64,000 nucleotides of DNA, from assembly GCF_001895145.1 (NCBI RefSeq), contig NZ_BDIR01000001.1, forward strand, positions 248,001 through 312,000, given 5' to 3'. The DNA comes from Arcobacter sp. LA11 (lineage in GTDB: Bacteria > Campylobacterota > Campylobacteria > Campylobacterales > Arcobacteraceae). The notes under the pieces were generated by a model. It was not told the DNA's origin and searched no databases. It saw only the letters and a program-made list of their open reading frames with translations. Shown here piece after piece: positions 36,030 to 44,968 of this stretch; position 1 is the first letter of the stretch, and every line of letters begins with the position of its first letter. The position numbers and the translations under genes were made by a program.

Positions 36030-38420
36030 ATGAAAATCACTAGAAGAAACTTTTTAAAAGGTAGTGCAGCTACTGCAACAGTTGTTGGAGCATCTGCTTT
36101 AAATGCAAATCCTCTTGGTAGTTTAGATATTACTAAAAAGATTCCACATGCAACTCACTTTGGTGCATTTTATGCAAAAGTAAAAGATGGAAAAGTATAT
36201 GATTTAGAACCACAAGAATCAGATGCAGGTCCTACTGTTCTTACAAAAGCTCTTATAGATAGAGTATATTCTCCAAGTAGAATTAAGTATCCAGTAGTAA
36301 GAAAGTCATTTTTAGAAGGAAAAGCTAATAATAAAGAGTTAAGAGGTGCTGATGAGTTTGTTCGAGTATCTTGGGATGAAGCTTTAGATTTAGTTGCTAA
36401 AAAATTAAAAGATACACCAAATAAAAATATTTATAATGGTTCATATGGTGGATGGGGACATCCAGGTCGTGTATCTAGATCAAATGTATTAACAGGAAGA
36501 TTTTTTAACTCAATTGGTGGAGCTGTTAGAACAAATGGTGAATACTCAAATGGTGCAGCAGGGCAAGTAAATCCATATATTGTTGGAGATATGGAAGTTT
36601 ATTCTTTACAAACTGCACATGAGCAATTTTTAGAAAATTCAGAAGTAATAGTACTTTGGGGATGTGATTGGCTAAAAGACAATAAAATTGATTTTGCAGT
36701 TGCAAATAGAAAAAATGATGATTACTTTAAAAAGTATAAAAAATCAGGAATTAAATTTATCTCAATTGACCCAATTTCAACACAATCTTCAAAATTCTTT
36801 GGAGCTGAAGAGATTAAAATTAGACCAAATACTGATATTGCTTTAATGTTAGCTATGATGAATCACTTATATAAAACAAATAAATATGATAAAAAGTTTG
36901 TAGAGAAATATACTGATGGTTTTGATAAATTCTTACCTTATTTATTAGGTAAAAAAGATGGTATAGATAAAACTCCTGAGTGGGCAGCTAAGATTACTGA
37001 AATTCCTGCTAAGAAAATCAAAGAATTAGCAGAGTTATTTGTAAGTAAAAAAACATTCCTTTCTGGAAACTGGGCAAATCAAAGAGCACATCATGGTGAA
37101 CAAGCTGACTGGGGTATTATTACTTTAGCTTCAATGCTTGGAAAAATTGGATTACCAGGACAAGGTTTTGGATTCTCTATGCATTATGCTGGTGGTGGAC
37201 AAGCAAGATCTGGTAAAAAAATTGTTCCAGGTTTATCTCAAGGAAAAGGGAAAGTAAAAGATTTTGTTCCTGCATCTAGAATTTCTGATATGTTATTAAA
37301 TCCTGGAAAGACTATTGAGTATAAAGGTAATCCAGTTACATATAACAAAATTGATGTGATGTATGTTTGTGGATCAAATGTAGTTGGTCATCATCCTGAT
37401 ACAAATGAATTAGTAGAAGCTATGAGAAAACCTGATATGGTAGTTGTTCATGAACCATGGTGGACATCAACTGCTAGAATGGCAGATGTTGTATTCCCTT
37501 CAACAACTACTTTTGAGAGAGATGATTTAACATTTGGTGGTTCTTATTCTCAAGATTACGTATATGCAATGAGAAAAGTTATTGAACCATTATATGAATC
37601 AAGAGATGATTTTGAAATTTTTGCAGACATTGCAAAAAGAATTGGTAAAAAAGAGCATAAAAAATTTACTAAAAAAAGATCTCAAATGGATTGGATTAAA
37701 TATTTATATGGAAAAACTGATGCTTCTAAAACTGTCTCATTTGAAGATTTTTGGGCAAAAGGTTATGTGAAATATGAAATTCCTGAAGAGGCTTATAAAT
37801 TTGTAAGACACTCAGCATTTAGAAAAGATCCAGTTAAAAATGCACTTAAAACAGAATCTGGAAAAATTCAAATATATTTAGATAAGTTTGAAAAATTTGG
37901 ATATAAAGATTTTAAAGGGCATGTAACTTGGTTTGAACCAGCAGAATATTTAGGAAGTAAAGAATCTAAAGAGTTCCCATTACACTTAGTATCTCCTCAT
38001 CCTACTTATAGAATTCACTCACAGTTAGATAATACTTGGGTAAGTAGATTCCATAAAGTAAATGGAAGAGAGCCAATTAGAATTAATCCAGCTGATGCTA
38101 AAAAATATAGTATTACAGATGGTGAGTTAGTTGAAGTTTATAATAACAGAGGAAGAATTTTAGCTGGTGCTGTTGTAACTAATGACATTAGAGCAGGTGT
38201 TGCTGCAATTGAAGAGGGTGCTTGGTATATGCCAGTCAATCCAAAAGAAAACAAATCTTTATGTAATAATGGTCAAGTAAATGTATTAACATCTTCTAGA
38301 CCAACATCAACAATGGCACAAGCAACGTCGGTAAATACTACACTTGTTGCAGTTAAACCATATAAAGGTGAAGTAAAACCAAATGATGTGGCAATTTCAC
38401 CAAAGATTATTCTATCTTAA
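36030..38420 (+). CDS. Tat-exported molybdopterin oxidoreductase (TorA/BisC type)
   Basis: A 796-residue periplasmic reductase of the DMSO reductase family. The N-terminus has a twin-arginine signal (TRRNFLKGSAATATVVGASA). There is no N-terminal iron-sulfur CX2C motif, as in TorA/DorA/BisC enzymes; the likely Mo-ligating serine is in GEYSNGAAGQVNP near residue 180. Other family parts: GSYGGWGHPGR, VFPSTTTFERDD near 490, and the MGD-binding C-terminal domain. Such enzymes reduce TMAO, DMSO or biotin sulfoxide at the end of respiration. The next gene encodes a monohaem cytochrome c, a pairing known from Campylobacter. The exact substrate is uncertain. Confidence 0.92.
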   Translation: MKITRRNFLKGSAATATVVGASALNANPLGSLDITKKIPHATHFGAFYAKVKDGKVYDLEPQESDAGPTVLTKALIDRVYSPSRIKYPVVRKSFLEGKANNKELRGADEFVRVSWDEALDLVAKKLKDTPNKNIYNGSYGGWGHPGRVSRSNVLTGRFFNSIGGAVRTNGEYSNGAAGQVNPYIVGDMEVYSLQTAHEQFLENSEVIVLWGCDWLKDNKIDFAVANRKNDDYFKKYKKSGIKFISIDPISTQSSKFFGAEEIKIRPNTDIALMLAMMNHLYKTNKYDKKFVEKYTDGFDKFLPYLLGKKDGIDKTPEWAAKITEIPAKKIKELAELFVSKKTFLSGNWANQRAHHGEQADWGIITLASMLGKIGLPGQGFGFSMHYAGGGQARSGKKIVPGLSQGKGKVKDFVPASRISDMLLNPGKTIEYKGNPVTYNKIDVMYVCGSNVVGHHPDTNELVEAMRKPDMVVVHEPWWTSTARMADVVFPSTTTFERDDLTFGGSYSQDYVYAMRKVIEPLYESRDDFEIFADIAKRIGKKEHKKFTKKRSQMDWIKYLYGKTDASKTVSFEDFWAKGYVKYEIPEEAYKFVRHSAFRKDPVKNALKTESGKIQIYLDKFEKFGYKDFKGHVTWFEPAEYLGSKESKEFPLHLVSPHPTYRIHSQLDNTWVSRFHKVNGREPIRINPADAKKYSITDGELVEVYNNRGRILAGAVVTNDIRAGVAAIEEGAWYMPVNPKENKSLCNNGQVNVLTSSRPTSTMAQATSVNTTLVAVKPYKGEVKPNDVAISPKIILS

Positions 38421-38427
38421 AGGATAA

Positions 38428-38976
38428 ATGATGAGAGTAAATATTAAAAAAATAATTGCTCTTTTAAGTATCTATGCAGTGGGAACACTTAGTTTAAGTG
38501 CTTCTACTGTTTACTTAACAGAGGACTTGAAATTAAGTGAAGCAGATGTTCAATCTGGAATTGTTTTAGAAAAAAAAGATGCAGTTTCTAGCTTAAAAGG
38601 TTTTAGAAAAGTAGATTCTACAGAAATTTATGCAACAAAGAACTTGTCTTTAAAAATTGCAGATGTAAAAGATTCTAAGATTGTAAAAGTATCTAAAAAA
38701 GGTGATATTGAAGAGGTTGTTTTATCTTTAAATATTAAAGAAGATAAATTATCTGAAGATTACTATGATGCATGGGAAGAAAGAGAAGAAATTTTCTTAG
38801 AAAAATGTTCACAATGTCATGCTTCACCAGAAATTGGAAGCCATACAATGCTTGAGTGGGAAGGGCTTTATTTAAGTATGAAAGGTTTTGCTCAACCAAC
38901 ACCTGAAGAAGAGATTGCAATATTAAGATATTTAAAGACTTTTGCTAAAGATGGTATTATTAAAGAAGAAGAGTAA
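38428..38976 (+). CDS. Monohaem c-type cytochrome, electron donor to the reductase
   Basis: A 182-residue exported protein with signal peptide (about 1-25, IIALLSIYAVGTLSLSA) and a single haem site CSQCH near residue 130. The likely sixth ligand is a methionine, in HTMLEW or LSMKGF. The N-terminal 100 residues are a non-haem beta-rich region. It begins seven bases after the reductase stop, so it is in the same operon and is the probable electron donor, taking the place of the pentahaem TorC of E. coli (inference from context and from the Campylobacter arrangement). Confidence 0.88.
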   Translation: MMRVNIKKIIALLSIYAVGTLSLSASTVYLTEDLKLSEADVQSGIVLEKKDAVSSLKGFRKVDSTEIYATKNLSLKIADVKDSKIVKVSKKGDIEEVVLSLNIKEDKLSEDYYDAWEEREEIFLEKCSQCHASPEIGSHTMLEWEGLYLSMKGFAQPTPEEEIAILRYLKTFAKDGIIKEEE

Positions 38977-39012
38977 TATTGATATTATTAGATAACAAAT
39001 AAGGAGTATGTC

Positions 39013-39699
39013 GTGAATAAAGATTTTTTTGATAAATTAAAAAGCATGACAGTTCTTTATGCTGAGGATGAGGTTGGTATTAGAGAAAATATTGCTGATT
39101 CTTTAAGTTATTATGTAAAAGATGTTTTTGAAGCCGCTAATGGTCAAGAAGCATATGATATATATATAGAAAAAAAGCCAGATATAATTTTAAGTGATAT
39201 TCATATGCCAATAGTTGATGGTATAGAATTCATAAAAAAAATTAGAAAAGAAAATAGAACTGTTCCTGTAATAATGATAACAGCACATACTGATAAGAAA
39301 TATTTATTAGAAGCTGTAGAACTACATATGGAAAAATATATTATAAAACCTGTAGATATAGATGAACTTTTTGAAACTTTAGATAAATGTGTAGAGATAT
39401 TAGATTCAAATAAAAAAGTTTCCCTAAAAGTTGATGAAAACTATATCTATGATTATGATAGAAAAGAACTAAAGTATAAAAATGAACATGTTATTTTAAA
39501 TAAAAAAGAGTTGCTTTTTTTAGAGGTTTTAATATCATATCAAAATAGGGTAGTTACATATGAAGAGCTTCAAGATAAGGTATGGGGTGATGATATTATG
39601 ACTGATAGTGCCTTACGTTCTTTGGTTAGAAACCTTAGAAAAAAACTTCCTACTGATTTGATATTCAATCTATCCGGAGTGGGGTATCGTCTTGTGTAG
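39013..39699 (+). CDS. OmpR-type response regulator of a three-component system
   Basis: A 228-residue regulator: receiver (1-120) with the acidic pocket YAEDE, phospho-acceptor Asp in IILSDIHMP near 57, and the switch Thr/Lys in MITAHT and KYIIKP; then a winged-helix trans_reg_C domain (about 135-228; LNKKELLFLEVL, RNLRKKLP, LSGVGYRLV). It starts with GTG at 39013, preceded by AAGGAG; a nearer ATG is followed by a stop. Its end overlaps the binding-protein gene by eight bases. It follows the cytochrome gene after 36 bases and probably controls the reductase and porin. Confidence 0.92.
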   Translation: MNKDFFDKLKSMTVLYAEDEVGIRENIADSLSYYVKDVFEAANGQEAYDIYIEKKPDIILSDIHMPIVDGIEFIKKIRKENRTVPVIMITAHTDKKYLLEAVELHMEKYIIKPVDIDELFETLDKCVEILDSNKKVSLKVDENYIYDYDRKELKYKNEHVILNKKELLFLEVLISYQNRVVTYEELQDKVWGDDIMTDSALRSLVRNLRKKLPTDLIFNLSGVGYRLV

Positions 39700-41338
39700 A
39701 ATCTTATTAATTATATATTTCTTTTTTTCAGTTTTAAATGCAGATACAGTATTTAGAGTCGATTATTCTAAATCTAATACTGCAGTGAAAATGAATCCAA
39801 ATTCTCACATAAAAGTATTTCTTCCTTCTATCCCTTATTCATATATTTCAAAAAATACAAACTCAGGCTTATTACGTTCTTTTGATAATAAAAGAGGTTG
39901 GGAGTATGATTTAGCAAAATCACATAAAAGAGTTGATGATTTTACTTATATATTTGAAATCAGAAAGAATTTAAAATTTCAAGATGGTACAGATTTTACT
40001 ATTGATAATGTGATTAGAAATTTAGAAAATTTTATAAAGTATCCAATTTTATATACAAATATTGATAAGGTTGGGTTTTCAATTAAAAAAATTGATGAGT
40101 ACAAAGTTCAACTTCGTTTGAATAAAAAATATGAAATGTTTTTATATGATCTTGCGAGGGTATATTTTTATACTGATGAATATCTAGAAAAGTTTAGTCC
40201 AAAAGGTGCCCAAACAGGTAGTGCAAATAAAGTCCCAGGTCCTTATGGAATGGGTCCATATATTCTTAAAAGTGGTTATGCTTTAGGTGAAAAGCAAACA
40301 GATAAGTTAGAGCTGGTTGCAAATCCATATTATTGGGATAAAAGGTTTCCTAAAATAAAAAATGTAACAGTATACACGCAGTTAAATATGAATAATGCTT
40401 TAGATAGTATCGTAAACTATGAAGGTGTATTAGATATCTCACCGATTCCTTTTAATAAAAAAATAAATGTGGTCATGTCTAAATATTCAAAGCTTGTGAT
40501 AAAAGAATCTACAAACAATTTTTTAATATTTTTCAATCTAATAAATGGAAATGAAAAGTTAAAAAATATAGAGGTTAGACAGGCTCTTAATCAAGCCCTT
40601 AATCAAGAAAATTTATTGAATTTTGTATACAAAAAAGAGGGAAAGATTTCTCCTTTTTCAACTTCAATAAATTATAAAGTTGTAAAGAAAATTGCAAATA
40701 AAAAAAAATATACCAAAAAAGAGTTTAGCGAAGAGAAAAAGAACAGATTATTAGATAATTTAGTTTTAAATATTTTTACCCAAGATAGGTTTATGTTTTT
40801 ATGGAAAGGTATTGAATTTCAATTAAAACAGTATGGTGTAAAATTAAATTATATAATAACAAATAGTGAAAAAGATATTTATGAACAATTATTAACAACA
40901 AGGGCAAATAAGAACTCAAAAGAGTGGGATTTGCTTATTTGGGGTGATGATGACTGGTATTACCAAAATCCTTGGACAGTATTTTTTATCTATGAGAATA
41001 ACTCTCCGTGGTCTACAATTAAAAATGATTTTGTTATGAATAAGTATATCAATAAATATTTTGAAACAAAAGTAAATACAAAAGAGTATGAATCTATAGT
41101 TGAAAAAATACTTTATAGAGCACGTGATATGGCATATACTCTACGAGTGCCTTCTCACAATAAAGTAGTAGCTGTAAATAAAGAAGTTGTTTATGAACCT
41201 TATGAGGGCGGTATGATTCCTTTATGGAAAATTGAGCTTACAAAAAATCACTGGTCATTAAGAAAACAAAAAGAGTATCCTGAAAAATTTCATACTCCAG
41301 TAAAACCACAAAGAATTAAAAATGAAGTCAATAAATAG
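39692..41338 (+). CDS. Periplasmic solute-binding protein, SBP family 5, as sensor partner
   Basis: A 548-residue exported protein with a signal peptide (CRILLIIYFFFSVLNA). The family-5 binding-protein pattern is visible: FEIRKNLKFQDGTDFTIDNVIRNLE near residue 90, GMGPYILKSG near 182, ANPYYWDKRFPKIKNV near 208, and VRQALNQALNQENLL near 292. No ABC permease or ATPase is nearby. It overlaps the response regulator gene in front and the histidine kinase gene behind, so its likely job is to present a ligand to the kinase, as TorT does for TorS. The start is TTG at 39692. Confidence 0.85.
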   Translation: MCRILLIIYFFFSVLNADTVFRVDYSKSNTAVKMNPNSHIKVFLPSIPYSYISKNTNSGLLRSFDNKRGWEYDLAKSHKRVDDFTYIFEIRKNLKFQDGTDFTIDNVIRNLENFIKYPILYTNIDKVGFSIKKIDEYKVQLRLNKKYEMFLYDLARVYFYTDEYLEKFSPKGAQTGSANKVPGPYGMGPYILKSGYALGEKQTDKLELVANPYYWDKRFPKIKNVTVYTQLNMNNALDSIVNYEGVLDISPIPFNKKINVVMSKYSKLVIKESTNNFLIFFNLINGNEKLKNIEVRQALNQALNQENLLNFVYKKEGKISPFSTSINYKVVKKIANKKKYTKKEFSEEKKNRLLDNLVLNIFTQDRFMFLWKGIEFQLKQYGVKLNYIITNSEKDIYEQLLTTRANKNSKEWDLLIWGDDDWYYQNPWTVFFIYENNSPWSTIKNDFVMNKYINKYFETKVNTKEYESIVEKILYRARDMAYTLRVPSHNKVVAVNKEVVYEPYEGGMIPLWKIELTKNHWSLRKQKEYPEKFHTPVKPQRIKNEVNK

Positions 41339-42992
41339 AATAAATATCAAGTTTAAGTTGGGAGTTCTTTTTTTAATATTATGTATCTCAATATCAGTTT
41401 TAGCATATAAATCAATCAATCTTAGTGAAGATAGTAAAGAGACTTTAAAAGTAGTACATAGTAAGTCTCAAGCAGTTTTATCTTTACAAAATAGAGTAAT
41501 AACTCCTTTATATAGATTAAGAGAGTTAACTCAGTCTTTAGTAATGGCACCAAATAGTCAAATACGAGAATCCATACAAAGAGATTTAGATATTCTTCTT
41601 TTTCAGCTTCAAAAAGAGTTTGATAGTTTAATTATTGAAAACAAAAACATAAAAAGTGGTTGGGTAGAGTATAAAAGACTAATAGGTGATACTAAACAAT
41701 ATTTAAAAGAAGAGTTTGAAGAAGGTGCTTATATAAATGTAACTACTTCTAGTAGAAAACAGTTTCATCTGTTGGTTGAAGAGTTGCTTGAAATACAAAG
41801 TAAATTTTTAAATAATTCAACAATTGCGTATACAAAAGCTTCTAAAGAAGCAAAAGATGTTAGATTTGAGATTCTTATGGTAATTGTAATTGTTCTTATT
41901 TTAGCAACTATAACAGGTTGGCTTATTTCAAGTAATATTATCAACTCAATTCATAGGGTTCAAAAAGGTTTATCAAACTTTTTTGAGTATTTAAATCATA
42001 GAAAAACTGCAGTTGAAAAAATAGAAATAAACTCGAAAGATGAATTTTATCAAATGGCAAAAATGATTAATCAAAATGTTTCAAATGTTCAAAATAATAT
42101 AGAACAAAATGAAGCTCTAATTAAAAATGCAACAAGAGTTTTAGAAAATATTAAAGGTGGAAATCTAGGAACTAGACTTAGTGAAAAAACAAATAACTCT
42201 GCTTTACATGAATTAAAAAATATGATTAATGATATGATTGATAATTTTGAATTTAAGATACAAGAAGAGATTAATAAAAGACTTGAACAAGAACAAATTT
42301 TAATTCAACAGTCAAAGTTAGCATCAATGGGTGAAATGATTGGAAATATAGCCCATCAATGGAGACAACCTTTAGCTCAGATATCTGCAATTCATATGAA
42401 TATGAAAGTAACTTACGATTTTAAAAAATTTACGAAAGAGTATTTAGATAGTAAAATAAAAGAAGCAAATACTTTAACTTCATACATGTCAAGTACAATT
42501 TCAGACTTTCAAAACTTTTTTAATCCTCAAGGAGATAAAGAGAATTTTTCTATAGAAAAAGCTTGTAAAGATGCCCATTTTATACTTGCCTCTTCTTTAA
42601 AATATCATGGAATATCACTAACTTTTGATGTCCTTGAAGATTCAAATGTATTTGGATATAGAAACGAATATTCTCAAGTTATCTTGAACATAATAAGTAA
42701 TGCAAAAGATATATTACTAGAACGAAATATTCAAGAACCTGTTATAAATATTGAAATAAAAAATGGTGAAAATTATGCAATTGTAAAAATTCAAGATAAT
42801 GGTGGAGGAGTAGATGAGGATATAATAGAGAAAATATTCGAACCATATTTTACTACTAGACATAAAACACAAGGTACAGGAATAGGTTTATATATGTCTA
42901 AAAATATTATTGAACGAAATATGAATGGTTTTATAAATGTAAGAAATGAAGACGATGGAGCCCTATTTACAATAAAAGTTCATAAGAATTAA
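41322..42992 (+). CDS. Sensor histidine kinase of a three-component system
   Basis: A 556-residue membrane kinase: membrane helix (about 8-27), a helical periplasmic sensor of about 155 residues (four-helix-bundle look, SLQNRVITPLYRLRELTQSL), second membrane helix (about 188-208), HAMP region, phospho-acceptor His in GNIAHQWRQPLAQ near 345, N-box NEYSQVILNIISNAKDIL, G-boxes DNGGGVDEDI and GTGIGLYMSKNI. The all-helical sensor suits docking of a binding protein, as in TorS. It overlaps the binding-protein gene by 17 bases, ensuring coupled translation. Confidence 0.92.
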   Translation: MKSINRINIKFKLGVLFLILCISISVLAYKSINLSEDSKETLKVVHSKSQAVLSLQNRVITPLYRLRELTQSLVMAPNSQIRESIQRDLDILLFQLQKEFDSLIIENKNIKSGWVEYKRLIGDTKQYLKEEFEEGAYINVTTSSRKQFHLLVEELLEIQSKFLNNSTIAYTKASKEAKDVRFEILMVIVIVLILATITGWLISSNIINSIHRVQKGLSNFFEYLNHRKTAVEKIEINSKDEFYQMAKMINQNVSNVQNNIEQNEALIKNATRVLENIKGGNLGTRLSEKTNNSALHELKNMINDMIDNFEFKIQEEINKRLEQEQILIQQSKLASMGEMIGNIAHQWRQPLAQISAIHMNMKVTYDFKKFTKEYLDSKIKEANTLTSYMSSTISDFQNFFNPQGDKENFSIEKACKDAHFILASSLKYHGISLTFDVLEDSNVFGYRNEYSQVILNIISNAKDILLERNIQEPVINIEIKNGENYAIVKIQDNGGGVDEDIIEKIFEPYFTTRHKTQGTGIGLYMSKNIIERNMNGFINVRNEDDGALFTIKVHKN

Positions 42993-43073
42993 ACTTTTCA
43001 AATATAAAAATTAACACATTATTATCTTAATTTAGATAAAATAGCCGTAATTAATTTTATGGGAAAAATAAAA

Positions 43074-43571
43074 ATGCCTCAAGAAAAAACTTATAAAGAT
43101 AAAATTCTAGATTATGTTTATACTTTATCAAAACAGCCATTGTTATTAAAAGATTTATTAGATGCAAATAGGCAATACAATGAAGGTATGCATGTTGATC
43201 CATCAAGACTTGGTTTTAGATTAAAGCTTGGTCGTGCTTATCAAGTATATGTATTAATAGTATTAGCTATTGTAATTCCTATTTCAGCTATAACACATAC
43301 TCCTCTTGCAAAAATAAATTCACATATTTCTATATTAGGTGCTATGCTTATTACAGCTGCAATTTTTATTGGATTTAATTTTTTTAGAGCTAGATTAAGA
43401 GATGAAATTACATTAAGACAGATTAAAAAATCTTGGAGGTTAAGGTTTCCATACTTTTCTTATGAAGATTATAGATATAAAGTTGAAGAAATTTATCAAA
43501 AAGCTATGAAAGAAGAAGTTTCAAAAAAAGATTTAGAAAAATATATTTTAGATAATTTAGTTGAAGAGTAG
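43074..43571 (+). CDS. Hypothetical two-helix membrane protein
   Basis: A protein of about 165 residues with two adjacent hydrophobic helices (near 65-85 and 92-112) flanked by hydrophilic parts, so both ends probably face the cytoplasm. I do not recognise the family. I favour the ATG at 43074, with GGGA about ten bases upstream, over that at 43059, which would leave almost no leader after a GATAAAAT -10-like box at 43035-43042. It is convergent with the Kunitz lipoprotein gene and shares an end hairpin. Confidence 0.65.
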   Translation: MPQEKTYKDKILDYVYTLSKQPLLLKDLLDANRQYNEGMHVDPSRLGFRLKLGRAYQVYVLIVLAIVIPISAITHTPLAKINSHISILGAMLITAAIFIGFNFFRARLRDEITLRQIKKSWRLRFPYFSYEDYRYKVEEIYQKAMKEEVSKKDLEKYILDNLVEE

Positions 43572-43581
43572 TTTACTCTTC
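43563..43581. terminator. Hairpin across the ends of two convergent genes
   Basis: GAAGAGTA / TACTCTTC with loop GTT covers both stop codons (43571 and 43573). It lacks a long T-run, so it may be a weak terminator or mRNA end stabiliser. Confidence 0.5.
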
Positions 43582-43821
43582 ACAACTTTTTTTACATTCA
43601 TCTAAAGTATTAAATGGAATATTACCACCACATCCACCATATACAAAGTGCTGACATTTCTTTGTTTTTTCGTTGTACTCATATTTAATAAAATAGCCTC
43701 TACACATTCCAGTCACGCCTTTTTTATAACACTTTTTAGAAAGTTTTATACTATTTGAGCTAGTAGAACAAGCAGTAAAAGAAAACAATGGTAACAAGAG
43801 AATAATAATTCTTAAATACAT
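43573..43821 (-). CDS. Lipoprotein with a Kunitz (BPTI)-type protease-inhibitor domain
   Basis: An 82-residue protein. Residues 1-18 are a lipoprotein-like signal (IIILLLPLFSFTAC; the lipobox FTAC is slightly unusual). Residues 31-80 fit the Kunitz/BPTI family: six cysteines at the BPTI spacing, CYKKGVTGMCRGY with the same nine-residue step as BPTI Cys5-Cys14, then CQHFVYGGCGGN and CKKSC. The P1 residue after the second cysteine is Arg, predicting inhibition of trypsin-like proteases. Kunitz domains are mostly from animals and rare in bacteria. It is monocistronic. Fold assignment is strong; inhibitory activity is inference. Confidence 0.88.
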   Translation of the reverse strand: MYLRIIILLLPLFSFTACSTSSNSIKLSKKCYKKGVTGMCRGYFIKYEYNEKTKKCQHFVYGGCGGNIPFNTLDECKKSCEE

Positions 43822-43891
43822 AAATAGTTCCTAAAAAATATAAGTTATAAAATAGTACAATAAATAACATTAGCATAAAAATTGGATTGAT

Positions 43892-44968
43892 ATGAAATTT
43901 GAGAAGTTTGATGATGGTAACCATTTCACAATTGGTGTTGAGTTAGAGTTAAGAATATTAGATAAATATAAGTTATCGCTTCAAAATGAATATGATTATA
44001 TTTTTTCAAATATTAATGATAAATATAAAAAAAATTTAGCTTCTGAATTTTTAGGTTCAATGGTAGAAATAAATACTCCTATTTTTCATTATGAAAAAGA
44101 TTTAATAGATTTTCTAAAAGAGATTATTTCTGATATGAATGGGGTTGTTAAAAAAAAGAATCTGAACCTTCAAACAAGTGGTACCTATGCACAAGAAAAT
44201 AGTAATACGAAAGTAAATTCATGTGATAGATATGAGAAACTTTATAATGAACATCAAATATTGCTTGATAACTTTTCTATATGCGGTACACATGTTCATG
44301 TAGGTTTTGAAGATTTTGATAAAGCTTTAAAAGCTTATAATTATTCACTCTATTATTTACCATTATTTGTGGCTTTGAGTGCATCTTCTGTATTTTTCAA
44401 TAATACTGATTCTGGTATCCATTCTTATAGAACGAAAATATTTGATAGGTTACCAAAAGCTTCTATTCCTGATTATTTTGATAGTTATGATGAAATGAAA
44501 GCTGTATATGATTTGCTTTATGAGAATAAAGTAATAAATAGTACAAAAGATATTTGGTGGGATGTGAGAATTCAACCTCATTTTAGGACTTTGGAATTTA
44601 GAGTTTGTGATGCTGTAAATGATTTTGATAGATTGGAAGTGATAATTGCTTTATTTAAGGCTATTTGCCAATTATCACAGATAGAAGAACTTACAAAAAT
44701 GCCAATGCAAGTTTTAAAACAAAATATGTGGAGTGCAACAAGGTACTCGATGAGTGGTTCAATGATAACAAAAGATGGACTGATTTCAATAAGAGAATTG
44801 TTAAATAATTTGATTGATAAAGCTTATGAAAAATCATTTTTAAGTAAAGAGATGTCTCATAGGGCAAAAAAAATAGTATTAGAAAAGAGTATTTCAGAAC
44901 AGATGATAGAAGTATATAATAGAACAGAAAGTTTAAAAGAAGTAGAAAGATTAGGAGTATTTGAATGA
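43892..44968 (+). CDS. Glutamate-cysteine ligase-like carboxylate-amine ligase (GCS2/YbdK family)
   Basis: A 358-residue enzyme with FTIGVELELRILDK near residue 10 (metal and glutamate binding), LGSMVEINTPIF near 52, ICGTHVHVGF near 130 and DVRIQPHFRTLEFRVCDAV near 225, all typical of GCS2/YbdK. YbdK-type enzymes join glutamate and cysteine weakly; other members ligate other amines. It overlaps the gamma-glutamyltransferase gene by four bases (ATGA), so the two act together on gamma-glutamyl compounds. Whether the product is gamma-glutamylcysteine cannot be told from the sequence. Confidence 0.9.
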   Translation: MKFEKFDDGNHFTIGVELELRILDKYKLSLQNEYDYIFSNINDKYKKNLASEFLGSMVEINTPIFHYEKDLIDFLKEIISDMNGVVKKKNLNLQTSGTYAQENSNTKVNSCDRYEKLYNEHQILLDNFSICGTHVHVGFEDFDKALKAYNYSLYYLPLFVALSASSVFFNNTDSGIHSYRTKIFDRLPKASIPDYFDSYDEMKAVYDLLYENKVINSTKDIWWDVRIQPHFRTLEFRVCDAVNDFDRLEVIIALFKAICQLSQIEELTKMPMQVLKQNMWSATRYSMSGSMITKDGLISIRELLNNLIDKAYEKSFLSKEMSHRAKKIVLEKSISEQMIEVYNRTESLKEVERLGVFE

